The translations under genes were made by a program, and so were the position numbers. From positions 1-64,000 of the forward strand of contig CADBKQ010000008.1 in NCBI GenBank assembly GCA_902795275.1: a stretch of 64,000 nucleotides of DNA, written 5' to 3'. Under the pieces are notes generated by a model. The model worked only from the letters and a program-made list of their open reading frames with translations. It did no database searches and had not been told where the DNA came from. Positions within the stretch are counted from its first letter, which is position 1; each line of letters begins with the position of its first letter. This document shows positions 36,836 through 45,411 of this stretch, piece by piece. Origin of the DNA: an uncultured Eubacteriales bacterium (lineage in GTDB: Bacteria; Bacillota; Clostridia; Christensenellales; Aristaeellaceae).

Positions 36836-37768
36836 ATGAGCGGCATCCGCACCAAGCAGTTTCAGATCCTGACGGACATTGACCTGGCCTGGAACCTGAT
36901 GACAGACGTGTACTGCCCCGACGAGCGCAACGGACCCGCCGCGCCGTTCTTTGAATACGCCGTCAATTCGTCCTGGCTGAATAAGCGGTATCTGGCGCTG
37001 AACCGCTTCTGGCTGGACGGGGATACACCCGTGGCCTTTGTATTCTATGAGAACCCGCCGAGCGCAATTTACTTTGTACTGCGCCCCAGCTATGAAGCGC
37101 TGGCCGACGAAATGATCGCCTATGCCGACACCGCTTTCCCGGCCTTCGACGAACCGCGTGAATTCGTTTTGACGAAGGGCCAGACCGCGCTGATCCAAGC
37201 GGCGGAGAAGCGGGGATACCGCGCAGAGGAAGAAGAAACCGAGCATTTGTTTGACTTCCGCACGGGGAAGCTGAACTATCCCCTGCCCGCCGGGTTCCAT
37301 TTCGTGACGCCCCAGGAAGGCGACCGGCTGAAGGAAGCCAAGTGCATGTGGGAGGCCTTCAACAGCGAGGAGCTTGGGCCTTTCGTGGATTGGGAAACGC
37401 CCAGGGATACCGGCGGCTGGACGCCCCATGAACTGTATTACAGCGTGCTGTGCAGCGCCATATCCCCGCCGCCCCACGCCACATACGAGGACACGGTGGT
37501 TATCGCCAACGAGGCCGGAGACAATGTGTGCTTTGCCGGGATGTGGTGGGTGGAAAAGAACCATCTGGCCTACCTGGAGCCGCTTTGCACCGTGCCCGCG
37601 TACCAGCACAGGGGCCTGGCCGCCGCCGCGCTGTCCGAACACGTCCGCCGCCTGCGGCCCCGGGGCGCGGAAATCATGACCGGCGGAGGGAATCCATTTT
37701 ACCGAAAGATCGGCTACAACGATGAAATCAGGCTCCTGCATTTCCGGAAGGAGACCGGCAATACGTGA
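36836..37768 (+). CDS. Two-part GNAT family N-acetyltransferase
   Basis: 310 aa. The C-terminal half has the acetyl-CoA-binding GNAT motif A as LEPLCTVPAYQHRGLAAAAL, followed by GGNPFYRKIGY. The N-terminal half (about 1-150) is similar in size to a second, weaker GNAT fold without a clear CoA loop, as in the double-GNAT group. Acceptor unknown. AGAGGGA precedes the ATG. It is divergent from leuS and ends at a strong terminator, so it forms its own unit. Confidence 0.82.
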   Translation: MSGIRTKQFQILTDIDLAWNLMTDVYCPDERNGPAAPFFEYAVNSSWLNKRYLALNRFWLDGDTPVAFVFYENPPSAIYFVLRPSYEALADEMIAYADTAFPAFDEPREFVLTKGQTALIQAAEKRGYRAEEEETEHLFDFRTGKLNYPLPAGFHFVTPQEGDRLKEAKCMWEAFNSEELGPFVDWETPRDTGGWTPHELYYSVLCSAISPPPHATYEDTVVIANEAGDNVCFAGMWWVEKNHLAYLEPLCTVPAYQHRGLAAAALSEHVRRLRPRGAEIMTGGGNPFYRKIGYNDEIRLLHFRKETGNT

Positions 37769-37795
37769 CGCCCCGGAGAATCATCCCAAAGAATA

Positions 37796-37828
37796 AGCCT
37801 TGAAGCGACAGCGTTTCAAGGCTTTTTC
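37796..37828 (+). terminator. Terminator after the GNAT gene
   Basis: AGCCTTGAA (37796-37804) and TTCAAGGCT (37815-37823) form a perfect 9-bp stem followed by TTTTT. It insulates the GNAT gene from the serS leader. Confidence 0.88.
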
Positions 37829-37879
37829 TGACCGCTTTCCACCGCGGGCAGGCGAGCGGACAAAAGGAAGAAATTTTTC

Positions 37880-37908
37880 TTGCATTTGTGATGGTTTCGT
37901 GTTATGAT
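37880..37908 (+). promoter_or_regulatory. Promoter of the serS T-box transcript
   Basis: TTGCAT (37880-37885) and TATGAT (37903-37908) lie 17 bp apart, immediately upstream of the T-box leader. Confidence 0.75.
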
Positions 37909-37914
37909 AACTAC

Positions 37915-38136
37915 CAGCGCGATGATGGGGAATGGCAAGGACGCTTCCACGCAGAGAGCTGCCGGGTGGTGCAAGGCAGTTGGAAGGAATTGCGATCCAC
38001 CCCGGAGCGGGCGATGACGAATCGCCGGGGAGCGCCCCATACAGCGCGGTCAAGCGGCGCGGTCATACAGTTCGCGCAAGCTGGGTGGCACCGCGGAAAA
38101 CTTCCGTCCCAGACGATGGGACAGGAAGATTTTTTA
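37915..38136 (+). ncRNA. T-box riboswitch leader controlling serS
   Basis: The Stem I apical features AGAGAG (37953-37958) and GGGTGGTGCAA (about 37964-37974) are present. The T-box core TGGGTGGCACCGCGG lies at 38082-38096, and a terminator stem (CTTCCGTCCC with GGGACAGGAAG, 38101-38127) is followed by six or more Ts. Uncharged tRNA binding to the core stabilises the antiterminator and lets RNA polymerase reach serS. A serine codon TCC followed by A at 37996-37998 is a possible specifier; that placement is tentative because the fold was not computed. Confidence 0.92.
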
Positions 38137-38160
38137 TTTGTTTCGGAAAGGAAGAAAAAC

Positions 38161-39441
38161 ATGATCGACATTAACCTCATTCGCAACAACCCCGACCTGG
38201 TGAAGGAAAACATCAAGAAGAAGTTCCAGGATCAGAAGCTGCCCCTGGTGGACGAAGTGCTGGAGCTGGACAAGAAAAACCGTGAAGCCATTCAGCGGGC
38301 GGATTATCTGCGTTCCCAGCGGAACAAGATCAGCAAGCAGATCGGCGCGCTGATGGGCCAGGGCAAGAAGGACGAGGCCGAGGCCGCCAAGCAGCAGGTC
38401 AAGGACATGCAGGACGAGATGGCCGCCCTGGAAATTAAAGAAACTGAATACGCCGAGGAAATCAAGAAGCGCATGATGGTGATTCCCAACATCATCGACG
38501 CCTCCGTTCCTATCGGCAAGGACGACAGCCAGAACGTGGAAAACGAGCGCTTCGGCGAGCCCGTGGTGCCCGCCTGGGAAATCCCTTATCACGTGGACAT
38601 CATGGAGCGGCTGAACGGCATTGACCTGGATTCCGCCCGCCGCACCTCGGGCAACGGTTTCTACTACTTAAAAGGCGACATCGCCCGGCTGCACAGCGCT
38701 ATCCTTTCCTACGCCCGGGACTTCATGATCGACCGGGGCTTCACCTACTACGTGCCGCCCTTCATGATCCGCAGCGCCGTGGTGAACGGGGTGATGAGCT
38801 TCACCGAAATGGAAAACATGATGTACAAGATCGAGGGCGAGGACCTGTACCTGATCGGCACCAGCGAGCACAGCATGATCGGCAAGTTCATCGACCAGAT
38901 CCTGGACGAAAGCGAATTGCCCCAGACCCTGACCAGCTACAGCCCCTGCTTCCGTAAGGAAGTGGGCGCCCACGGCATCGAGGAGCGCGGCGTGTACCGC
39001 ATCCACCAGTTTGAGAAGCAGGAAATGATCGTGGTCTGCAAGCCCGAGGAAAGCATGGACTGGTACAACAAGCTCTGGCAGAATACCGTGGATTTCTTCC
39101 GCAGCATGGACATTCCCGTGCGCACCCTGGAATGCTGCTCCGGCGACCTGGCCGACCTGAAAGTGAAATCCTGCGACGTGGAAGCCTGGAGCCCCCGGCA
39201 GCAGAAATACTTTGAAGTAGGCAGCTGCTCCAACCTGGGCGACGCCCAGGCCCGCCGCCTGCAAATTCGCGTGAAGGGCGCGGACGGCAAGAAGTACCTG
39301 CCCCACACCCTGAACAACACCGTGGTGGCCCCGCCCCGCATGCTGATTGCTTTCCTGGAAAACAACCTGCAGGCCGACGGCAGCATCCGCATCCCCGAAG
39401 TGCTGCGCAAGTACATGGGCTTCAAAGAGAAAATCGGATGA
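38161..39441 (+). CDS. serS: Seryl-tRNA synthetase
   Basis: 426 aa. A class II synthetase: an N-terminal antiparallel coiled coil (about 30-105) that grips the long variable arm of tRNA-Ser, then the catalytic domain with FRKEVGAHGIEERGVYRIHQF (split here as FRKEVGAHGIEERG and VYRIHQFEKQE, motif 2) and motif 3 NNTVVAPPRMLIAFLENN. The start at 38161 (MIDINLIRNNPDLVKENI) is the family start; the longer frame runs through the T-box leader. Expression is controlled by that leader. Confidence 0.97.
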   Translation: MIDINLIRNNPDLVKENIKKKFQDQKLPLVDEVLELDKKNREAIQRADYLRSQRNKISKQIGALMGQGKKDEAEAAKQQVKDMQDEMAALEIKETEYAEEIKKRMMVIPNIIDASVPIGKDDSQNVENERFGEPVVPAWEIPYHVDIMERLNGIDLDSARRTSGNGFYYLKGDIARLHSAILSYARDFMIDRGFTYYVPPFMIRSAVVNGVMSFTEMENMMYKIEGEDLYLIGTSEHSMIGKFIDQILDESELPQTLTSYSPCFRKEVGAHGIEERGVYRIHQFEKQEMIVVCKPEESMDWYNKLWQNTVDFFRSMDIPVRTLECCSGDLADLKVKSCDVEAWSPRQQKYFEVGSCSNLGDAQARRLQIRVKGADGKKYLPHTLNNTVVAPPRMLIAFLENNLQADGSIRIPEVLRKYMGFKEKIG

Positions 39442-40526
39442 CACAGAGAAATGAAACGACCCTCCCGGACAAGCGCCGGGAGGGCAATATTGAATTGCTG
39501 CGCATCGTGTGCATGCTCATCATCCTGGGCCATCATCTGGCCTGGCACGGCGTGGCCATGCAGTCGCCGGTCACGGAAAACCGGGTGATCGCCACCTTCC
39601 TGTTCGCGGGCGGGATGACGGGCGTTAACTGCTTCGTGATGATCACGGGCTATTTCCTGGCCCCTTTCAAGTCGAAGCGGTTCTTTTCCACCGTCCTGCA
39701 AACGGCGTTTTACTCCGTGGGCCTGACGCTGGTGATGAAATACACCGGCTGGAATGAGGGCATCACCGGGGAAAACATCAAGGATTCCGCCCTGATCGTC
39801 ACCCGCAGCCCCTACTGGTTCGTGGTGATGTACCTGGGACTGAACGCGGTGCTGCCGGTCTTGCAGCCCGCGGTGAAGAACCTGAACAGGAATGCGCATC
39901 TGTGGATACTGATTGTGTCGGCGGTGTACCTGTCGGTCATTCCCACAGTAACCTTCCAGAACCCGTCCAGCCAATTCTTTCATCAGCTCACCTGGTTCTT
40001 TTTCCTGTACGTGCTGGGCGCGTACTTCCGCAAGTACCCAAACCGCTTTACCCGCTGCTGGCTGGTGCATGGCGCAGTGTTCCTGGGCATGGTGACGGTG
40101 ATTGCCGGGCTGTGCCTGTGGGGGCGGTACAATCCCGACCTGTTCCAGCGGGTGGGCAGCAGGCAGAACTTCTTCGCGGACAAGAACACCGTGCCGCAGT
40201 TAATTTGCTCAATCGCCCTGTTCCTGTTCTTCACCGGCATCCGGGTGAAGCCCTATCGGCTGCTGACGCTGCTGTCCGGCGCGTCCTTCGGGGTGTACCT
40301 GATTCACGACCACATGTATTTCCGCAGCATGATCTGGAACCGGTGGGCCCAGGTTTGGCAGGCTTGCCAGGGCGATGGCTTCTGGAAAACGGCCTTGCTT
40401 GCGCCGGTCACTATCTACCTTGCCTGTGCGGTCATTGACATGCTGCGAAAATATCTGCTGGAAAAGCCACTGATGAAGCTGCTCGACCCGGTATTTGAAA
40501 AGATCGACGCTTATCTGCAAAAGTAA
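39438..40526 (+). CDS. Membrane acyltransferase, Acyltransferase_3 family
   Basis: 362 aa with about ten hydrophobic helices. The family signature is at the N-terminus: ELLRIVCMLIILGHHLAWHG, split here as ELLRIVCMLI and ILGHHLAWHG, with the catalytic histidine. Members O-acetylate or O-acylate cell-surface polysaccharides and peptidoglycan. The ATG overlaps the serS stop as ATGA, so it is translated from the T-box-controlled transcript. There is no functional link in the known biology, so serine responsiveness may be incidental. Confidence 0.9.
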   Translation: MTQRNETTLPDKRREGNIELLRIVCMLIILGHHLAWHGVAMQSPVTENRVIATFLFAGGMTGVNCFVMITGYFLAPFKSKRFFSTVLQTAFYSVGLTLVMKYTGWNEGITGENIKDSALIVTRSPYWFVVMYLGLNAVLPVLQPAVKNLNRNAHLWILIVSAVYLSVIPTVTFQNPSSQFFHQLTWFFFLYVLGAYFRKYPNRFTRCWLVHGAVFLGMVTVIAGLCLWGRYNPDLFQRVGSRQNFFADKNTVPQLICSIALFLFFTGIRVKPYRLLTLLSGASFGVYLIHDHMYFRSMIWNRWAQVWQACQGDGFWKTALLAPVTIYLACAVIDMLRKYLLEKPLMKLLDPVFEKIDAYLQK

Positions 40527-40557
40527 CAAAGACTTCCCCGCACAGGGGAAGCCTTTG
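40527..40557 (+). terminator. Terminator after serS-acyltransferase
   Basis: CAAAG, A, CTTCCCC (to 40539) pairs with GGGGAAG, C, CTTTG (40545-40557), a 12-bp interrupted stem with a 5-nt loop. The following TTATATC is only weakly T-rich, so efficiency is uncertain. Confidence 0.6.
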
Positions 40558-40607
40558 TTATATCATCTATTCGCAAATTAAAACAGCAAATATGAGGGGC
40601 CAGTTTT

Positions 40608-40692
40608 GTCATCCTGAGCGAAGCGAAGGATCTCCCTGATATGAGTTTCGCCAGCAAGGAGTTCCTTCGCGTCCGGATGCGCTCAGGATGAC
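40608..40692. repeat. TCATCCTGAGCGAAGCGAAGG inverted repeat element (85 bp)
   Basis: The ends GTCATCCTGAGCG (40608-40620) and GCTCAGGATGAC (40681-40692) are inverted, and inner parts (GAAGCGAAGGATCTC against GAGTTCCTTCGCG) pair imperfectly. This word is a widely scattered intergenic repeat in many bacterial genomes. A related, more diverged copy is nested in the composite repeat at 2688-3000. It lies between the convergent acyltransferase and GH94 genes. Confidence 0.85.
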
Positions 40693-40750
40693 ATGTTCGT
40701 TTCGTATGCGAAAGCATCTTGGTTGCGCTTTTGCGTTTTTTCTTATACCA

Positions 40751-43147
40751 TTACATCACCACAGTGATATGGTCGCCGTCCTTAAGCATGTCGTCGGTGA
40801 GCAGGCCGCCGGGGATTTCCTTGCCGTTCAGCAGGGTCTTGCAATCGCCGCCCTGGTGATGCGCCGCATTGTCCACTTTGATATGGAGGCGCTTGCCGCG
40901 GAAGGTTTTTTCCATGGTAAAGCCGTCCCAGACGGCGGGAATGGCGGGAGAAATGCGCAGCCCGTCCGGAGTGGGACGCAGGCCCAGAATGCCTTCCACC
41001 GTACCCACCATGACGGTGGAGGCGGTGCCGGTGAGCCAGTGCACATGGGCGCGGCCCGGCTGGGGCGTTTCGTGGCCTTCGATGAACTGGGAGTGGACGT
41101 AGGGTTCCACTTCGCGGATCTCGGCCCGGTCGTTGTAGGCGGCGGGGCAGGATTCCTTGAAGTACTGGAAGGCCCGGTCGCCGTGGCCCAGCAGGGCTTC
41201 CGCCAGGATGACCCAGCCCTGGGCCTGGCAGAAGATGCCGCCGTTTTCCTTGGTGGTGGGGTTGAAGAGCAGCATGGCCGCGCCGTCGAAGGCGTGCTTG
41301 CGGTAGCAGGGGGTCATCAGTTCCACGCCGTTGGGGGTGTTGAGCTGATCGTACACGGTTTCCAGGCTCTTTTCCGCCTGGTCGCGGGTGGCGGCTTCGG
41401 AGATCACGCACCAGCTTTGCGGGTTCAGCCACATGGCGGCCTCGGGGTCATGCTTGGAGCCGATCACCGCGCCGTCCTGGGTGTAGCCCCGGCGGAAGCG
41501 GTCGTCCTCCCAGAAGTATTCGTTGATCAGTTTCAGCTGTTTCTCCCGGGTCGCTTTCAGCCAGGCTTTGTATTCCTTGTGCTCGGCAGTGTCGGGCAGC
41601 AGCTCGTCCAATTGCCGCAGGGCCATATAGAACTGGAAGGCCACGAAGCTGCTTTCGCCCTGAGCGCCCAATTTCAGGCAGTCGTTCCAGTCGGCGTGCA
41701 GGCCGGCGGGCATGCCGTGCGCGCCCAGATGCTTCATCGTAAAGTCGATGGCGCGCTTCAAGTGCTCGATCACGGTGCCTTCGTCATAGTCCGCGAAGGG
41801 GATCACTTCGTTCAGGAAGTCCTTGTCCCCGGTCTCGGCGATGTACTTGTACACCGTGGGGAACAGCCACATGGCGTCGTCGGCGCGGTAAGCGGGATGG
41901 CCGGTGGACTTGACGTAGCTTTCCTGCTCGGGGGTGTCCTCATGGCCGGGGTTGTGGGTGTATTTCACCAGGGGCAGGCCCGCGCCGTGATGCACCTGGG
42001 CGGAGAGCATGAAGCGGATGCGGTCCTTCGCCATTTCGGGGTCCAGGTGGATGATGCCCTGGATGTCCTGCACGGTGTCGCGGTAGCCGTAGCCGTTGCG
42101 CTCGCCGCAGTAAATCAGGCTGGCGGCGCGGCTCCACACGAAGGTGGTGAAGCACTGGAAGGCGTTCCAGGTGTTCACCATGGTGTTCAGGTTGTCGTCG
42201 GGGGTGTGGATGGTGAGGTTCCGCAGCTTGCCGTGCCAGTAATCGATCAGGGTGCGCAGCTCGGCGTCCACGGTGTAGGCAGTGTCCTTGTAGCGGCGTA
42301 CCAGCGCTTCGGCTTCCGTTTCGGTTTTCTGGCCCAGGAGGAAGGCCACGGTGCGGCTCTCGCCGGGCTGGAGCTCCAGCGTGGTTTGCAGCGCGCCGCA
42401 GGGGTTGCCGTTAAAGTTCAGGCTGTCGTCCAGTTTGCCGTCCATAACGCCCTGGGGGCAGTTGAATCGATGCGTGCCCAGGAAGCGTTCCCGCCGTCCG
42501 GTGTAGCTTTCCACGGGAGTCCCCGCCAGGCCGAAGAAGCGCTCGCTGCCGTTGCTGCCGTCGGGGTTCACATGGCAGAACTGGTTGATGCGCTCCAGGA
42601 TATGATCCTTGTGGAACTCGGTGACGGTAATGAACTGGGTGTACTGCATGTTCACCAGGTCCTGGGTGTAGAAGCTCTCAGTGGTAAATTCGCAGTAGCC
42701 GAACACGGCGATCTTCCGGGGCGCGTCGCCGGTATTGGTGACGGTCAGCCGCCAGACCTCGTGCGTGGCGTCCAGGGGCACGTAGTACAGCGCCTTGGAC
42801 GCGATGCCGTTGTATTCGCTTTCGATCTCGGTGTAGCTGGTGCCGTGGCGGGTGACGGTGTCAAATTCTTTCAGGTCCTTTTCCACGGGCCGCCAGGAGG
42901 CGGACCAGAAATCGCCGGTGGCCTGGTCGCGCAGGTAGATGTAGCGGCCCGGCTCGTCGAACTGGTTGAACATATAGCGCAGGATGCGCCCCGCCGCGCC
43001 GGACTTGACGAAGCTGTAGCCGCCCGCGTTCTGGGTCACGATGGCGCCGTATTCCGGGCTGCCCAGGTAGTTGGCCCAGGGCATGGGCGTGCGCGGGTCA
43101 GTAATCACGTATTCCCGCTTGGCGTTGTCAAAAAAACCGTACTGCAT
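40751..43147 (-). CDS. GH94 disaccharide phosphorylase (cellobiose/chitobiose phosphorylase-like)
   Basis: 798 aa. GH94 enzymes split beta-linked disaccharides with phosphate, giving a sugar-1-phosphate and saving ATP. The start MQYGFFDNAKREYVITDP and the segment NAGGYSF are typical; the general-acid aspartate is Asp486 in HADWNDCL, and the phosphate-site region includes the C-terminal GRAHVHWLTGTAS. There is no signal peptide, so it acts on imported sugar. Substrate (cellobiose, chitobiose, laminaribiose) is not decided by these motifs. AAGGAGG precedes the ATG, 58 nt after an EAL gene on the same strand. Confidence 0.9.
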   Translation of the reverse strand: MQYGFFDNAKREYVITDPRTPMPWANYLGSPEYGAIVTQNAGGYSFVKSGAAGRILRYMFNQFDEPGRYIYLRDQATGDFWSASWRPVEKDLKEFDTVTRHGTSYTEIESEYNGIASKALYYVPLDATHEVWRLTVTNTGDAPRKIAVFGYCEFTTESFYTQDLVNMQYTQFITVTEFHKDHILERINQFCHVNPDGSNGSERFFGLAGTPVESYTGRRERFLGTHRFNCPQGVMDGKLDDSLNFNGNPCGALQTTLELQPGESRTVAFLLGQKTETEAEALVRRYKDTAYTVDAELRTLIDYWHGKLRNLTIHTPDDNLNTMVNTWNAFQCFTTFVWSRAASLIYCGERNGYGYRDTVQDIQGIIHLDPEMAKDRIRFMLSAQVHHGAGLPLVKYTHNPGHEDTPEQESYVKSTGHPAYRADDAMWLFPTVYKYIAETGDKDFLNEVIPFADYDEGTVIEHLKRAIDFTMKHLGAHGMPAGLHADWNDCLKLGAQGESSFVAFQFYMALRQLDELLPDTAEHKEYKAWLKATREKQLKLINEYFWEDDRFRRGYTQDGAVIGSKHDPEAAMWLNPQSWCVISEAATRDQAEKSLETVYDQLNTPNGVELMTPCYRKHAFDGAAMLLFNPTTKENGGIFCQAQGWVILAEALLGHGDRAFQYFKESCPAAYNDRAEIREVEPYVHSQFIEGHETPQPGRAHVHWLTGTASTVMVGTVEGILGLRPTPDGLRISPAIPAVWDGFTMEKTFRGKRLHIKVDNAAHHQGGDCKTLLNGKEIPGGLLTDDMLKDGDHITVVM

Positions 43148-43205
43148 AAGACATTCCTCCTTTGTTATTTGAAAGACATTGACAGCAATGGTTGATCAGT
43201 TGCGG

Positions 43206-45107
43206 TCAGCTGACCGCTTTTTTCCCATACTTCGCCACAAAATCGTCCATGGGAATGGGCCGCGAATAATAATACCCCTGCAGGTAGTCGCAGCCGAGGG
43301 CGGCGAGGGCCTCGGCCATTTCCGCGGTTTCGATGCCCTCGGCGGTGATGGTCACATCCATCTGCCGGAAGGCCTGCACCAGGGTGGGCAGCAGGGTGTC
43401 CCGCTCGCGGAAGTAATCCCACACCACCTCCATGTCCAGCTTCACGTTGATGAAGGGATAATGCTTCACCCGCGTCAGGTTGGAGTATCCGCTGCCGTAA
43501 TCGTCCAGAGCGAACTGGAATCCTTCCTTCCGCAGGCTCATCACCTGCTTTTGCAGCAGGGAATAGTCGATGATGGACGCCTCGGTGATTTCCAGGTGGA
43601 TCATGTCGGCGGGCACGCCGTATTCCCTGAGAATGGCGGAAAAGCGCTGGGGCAGGTCGCTGCGCATGCACTGGATGGGCGACAGGTTCACGTTCACCCA
43701 GGCCAGGCCCAGGTCTTCGATCACATGGTCGCGGATGAAGCGGCAGGTTTTGCGGAACACCTGCTCGCCCAGCAGGTTGATATGGCCGTTCTTTTCGGCG
43801 ATGGGAATAAACAGGTTGGGCGGGATCAGCTTGCCGTTCATGTCCCGGATGCGGGCCAGGGCTTCGGCGGCGATGATCCTTTTGTTCTTCACGTCGTACA
43901 GCGGCTGGAGGAACACCTCCACCTCGTCCATTTCCAGCGCATGTTCCAGCGAACGCTTGGTTTCCATCTGCTGGTCGATGGCCTGGATGATGTCGCTGCG
44001 CTCCTGGCCCGCGTGGCCCTCGTCGGCCTTTCCGGCGCTGTCCAGGGCGATAAGCAGGGTGTTGACGACGCGGTCAACGGATTCCTTGCTGACCTCCGCG
44101 CCCACCTCCACGAAAGCGGGCGTCAGGTACAGGTCGGCGTCGCTGGCATTCCAGGGCTTCTCGAAGCGCTCCTCGATCTCGCCGCGGATCCTGCCGCAGT
44201 CCAGGTTTTCCGGCCCCAGCAGCGTGAAGCATCCGCTGCGCAGGTAAAACACCAGGCATTCGGGATACTGTTTATACAGGTACTGGCTGATGAGCGCGAT
44301 TCCCTGATCCATCTGCGCGCCGCCGTAAATACCGCGCTCGTCGTTGTAATCCCGCAGCACCATGCCCAGGATGCGGTAAGGCTTCTTCTGCCCCATTTCG
44401 TTCAGCATGTCCTGAAACGCGCGCATGTTGAACGCGGTTCCCCGGTCGGAGGTGTACAGGTCGGGATTCTCGAACGACAGGTAAATCACCAGGATCGCCA
44501 GCAGGCAGAAGGTGTTCATGATCAGGTACTTCGGCATCAGGATGCGCACCAGGTTGCCGATGGCCAGGATGGTGTTGTACCCCATCAGGCTGCCGATTTC
44601 AAAGGGAGAAAGCCGCTTCCTGTTGCGGATGATGAGCACGAACGCCTGGAATATATAGAGGAAGGAACACACCGGCAGCAGGAAATACCAGGGCCCCCGG
44701 TGATAGCCCGCCGCGTCCACCGTGAACACCGCGCCGGTAAAGAAGCTGGACAGGGCAACCGCCTCGGCAAAGAGGATCGGCACGCCGGACACGACGCCCT
44801 TCCACCGGGGCTTTGCGTAATAGATTTTCAGGGCGTCCACCGAAAACAGGTAAAACCAGTAGATCCGCGTCAGGAAGCAGATGAAAAACGCCATGTTCAG
44901 CACATTGACCGTGGCGACGGATAATTCGGCGTAGCGCTCACACGCCCTGCTGGAAAGATAGTCCGTGATGATGGTAAATATATCCAGCAGCAGAATGCCT
45001 AAAAACGTTTTGTTCAGCCGCAGAGGCAGCCGCGGCCTGCTGAAATAATAAAACAGGATGATGACCAATACCAGGAGACTGGGAAGAACGTAATTATAAT
45101 TCCACAT
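43206..45107 (-). CDS. Membrane-anchored cyclic di-GMP phosphodiesterase (EAL)
   Basis: 633 aa. About seven hydrophobic helices (1-230) replace a soluble sensor; then a GGDEF-like region without the GGDEF motif (about 240-370) and a C-terminal EAL domain. Catalytic residues look intact: EAL from Glu415, Asn in WVNVNLSP, Glu in LEITEAS, the acid pair in ALDDYGSGYSN, Lys in NVKLDM and Glu in AEGIETAEM. It should degrade cyclic di-GMP. GGAGGG precedes the ATG. Its partner in the signal cycle could be the GGDEF protein at 14745-16100. Confidence 0.9.
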   Translation of the reverse strand: MWNYNYVLPSLLVLVIILFYYFSRPRLPLRLNKTFLGILLLDIFTIITDYLSSRACERYAELSVATVNVLNMAFFICFLTRIYWFYLFSVDALKIYYAKPRWKGVVSGVPILFAEAVALSSFFTGAVFTVDAAGYHRGPWYFLLPVCSFLYIFQAFVLIIRNRKRLSPFEIGSLMGYNTILAIGNLVRILMPKYLIMNTFCLLAILVIYLSFENPDLYTSDRGTAFNMRAFQDMLNEMGQKKPYRILGMVLRDYNDERGIYGGAQMDQGIALISQYLYKQYPECLVFYLRSGCFTLLGPENLDCGRIRGEIEERFEKPWNASDADLYLTPAFVEVGAEVSKESVDRVVNTLLIALDSAGKADEGHAGQERSDIIQAIDQQMETKRSLEHALEMDEVEVFLQPLYDVKNKRIIAAEALARIRDMNGKLIPPNLFIPIAEKNGHINLLGEQVFRKTCRFIRDHVIEDLGLAWVNVNLSPIQCMRSDLPQRFSAILREYGVPADMIHLEITEASIIDYSLLQKQVMSLRKEGFQFALDDYGSGYSNLTRVKHYPFINVKLDMEVVWDYFRERDTLLPTLVQAFRQMDVTITAEGIETAEMAEALAALGCDYLQGYYYSRPIPMDDFVAKYGKKAVS

Positions 45108-45200
45108 GCGTCCCGTTCCCTCCGTGCTTTCTGTCCCGCGCGAATCTTCCGGCTTGGCGTATGCTGGAAACCCTGCTCTGCCGCCAGCGTCTTCATTTTC

Positions 45201-45229
45201 ATTATATTGGAAACAGAATGGAAAAGCAA
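45201..45229 (-). promoter_or_regulatory. Promoter of the EAL-GH94 transcript
   Basis: On the minus strand TTGCTT (45224-45229) and TATAAT (45201-45206) are spaced 17 bp. The start point is about 85 nt before the EAL gene. It stands back to back with the sugar-transporter promoter at 45277-45305; the 304-nt gap contains these two promoters and no gene. Confidence 0.7.
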
Positions 45230-45276
45230 GAGATTTTTTGAATTCTGGATATATTCAATATTACACAAAAAAAGCC

Positions 45277-45305
45277 TTGCATTTTCTAACAATTTATGAT
45301 AAAAT
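45277..45305 (+). promoter_or_regulatory. Promoter of the sugar ABC transporter operon
   Basis: TTGCAT (45277-45282) and TAAAAT (45300-45305) are 17 bp apart. A leader of about 100 nt with a G+C-rich CGCGC-rich segment precedes the first permease gene. Confidence 0.7.
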
Positions 45306-45411
45306 ACTCACGTAAAAAACGGATGCCCGATCACGCGCCTTGCGCGCAGGTCTTTTCGCGCGCGGAAAAAGCGGCGTCCGTGACCGTTACATGAAGAAAG
45401 GCGGAGCGCTT

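Noticed and set aside
40688..43195. Plus-strand frame of 835 codons opposite the GH94 gene
   Set aside because: Gly/Val/His-rich antisense reading; the minus-strand gene has the GH94 catalytic motif and a good ribosome site.
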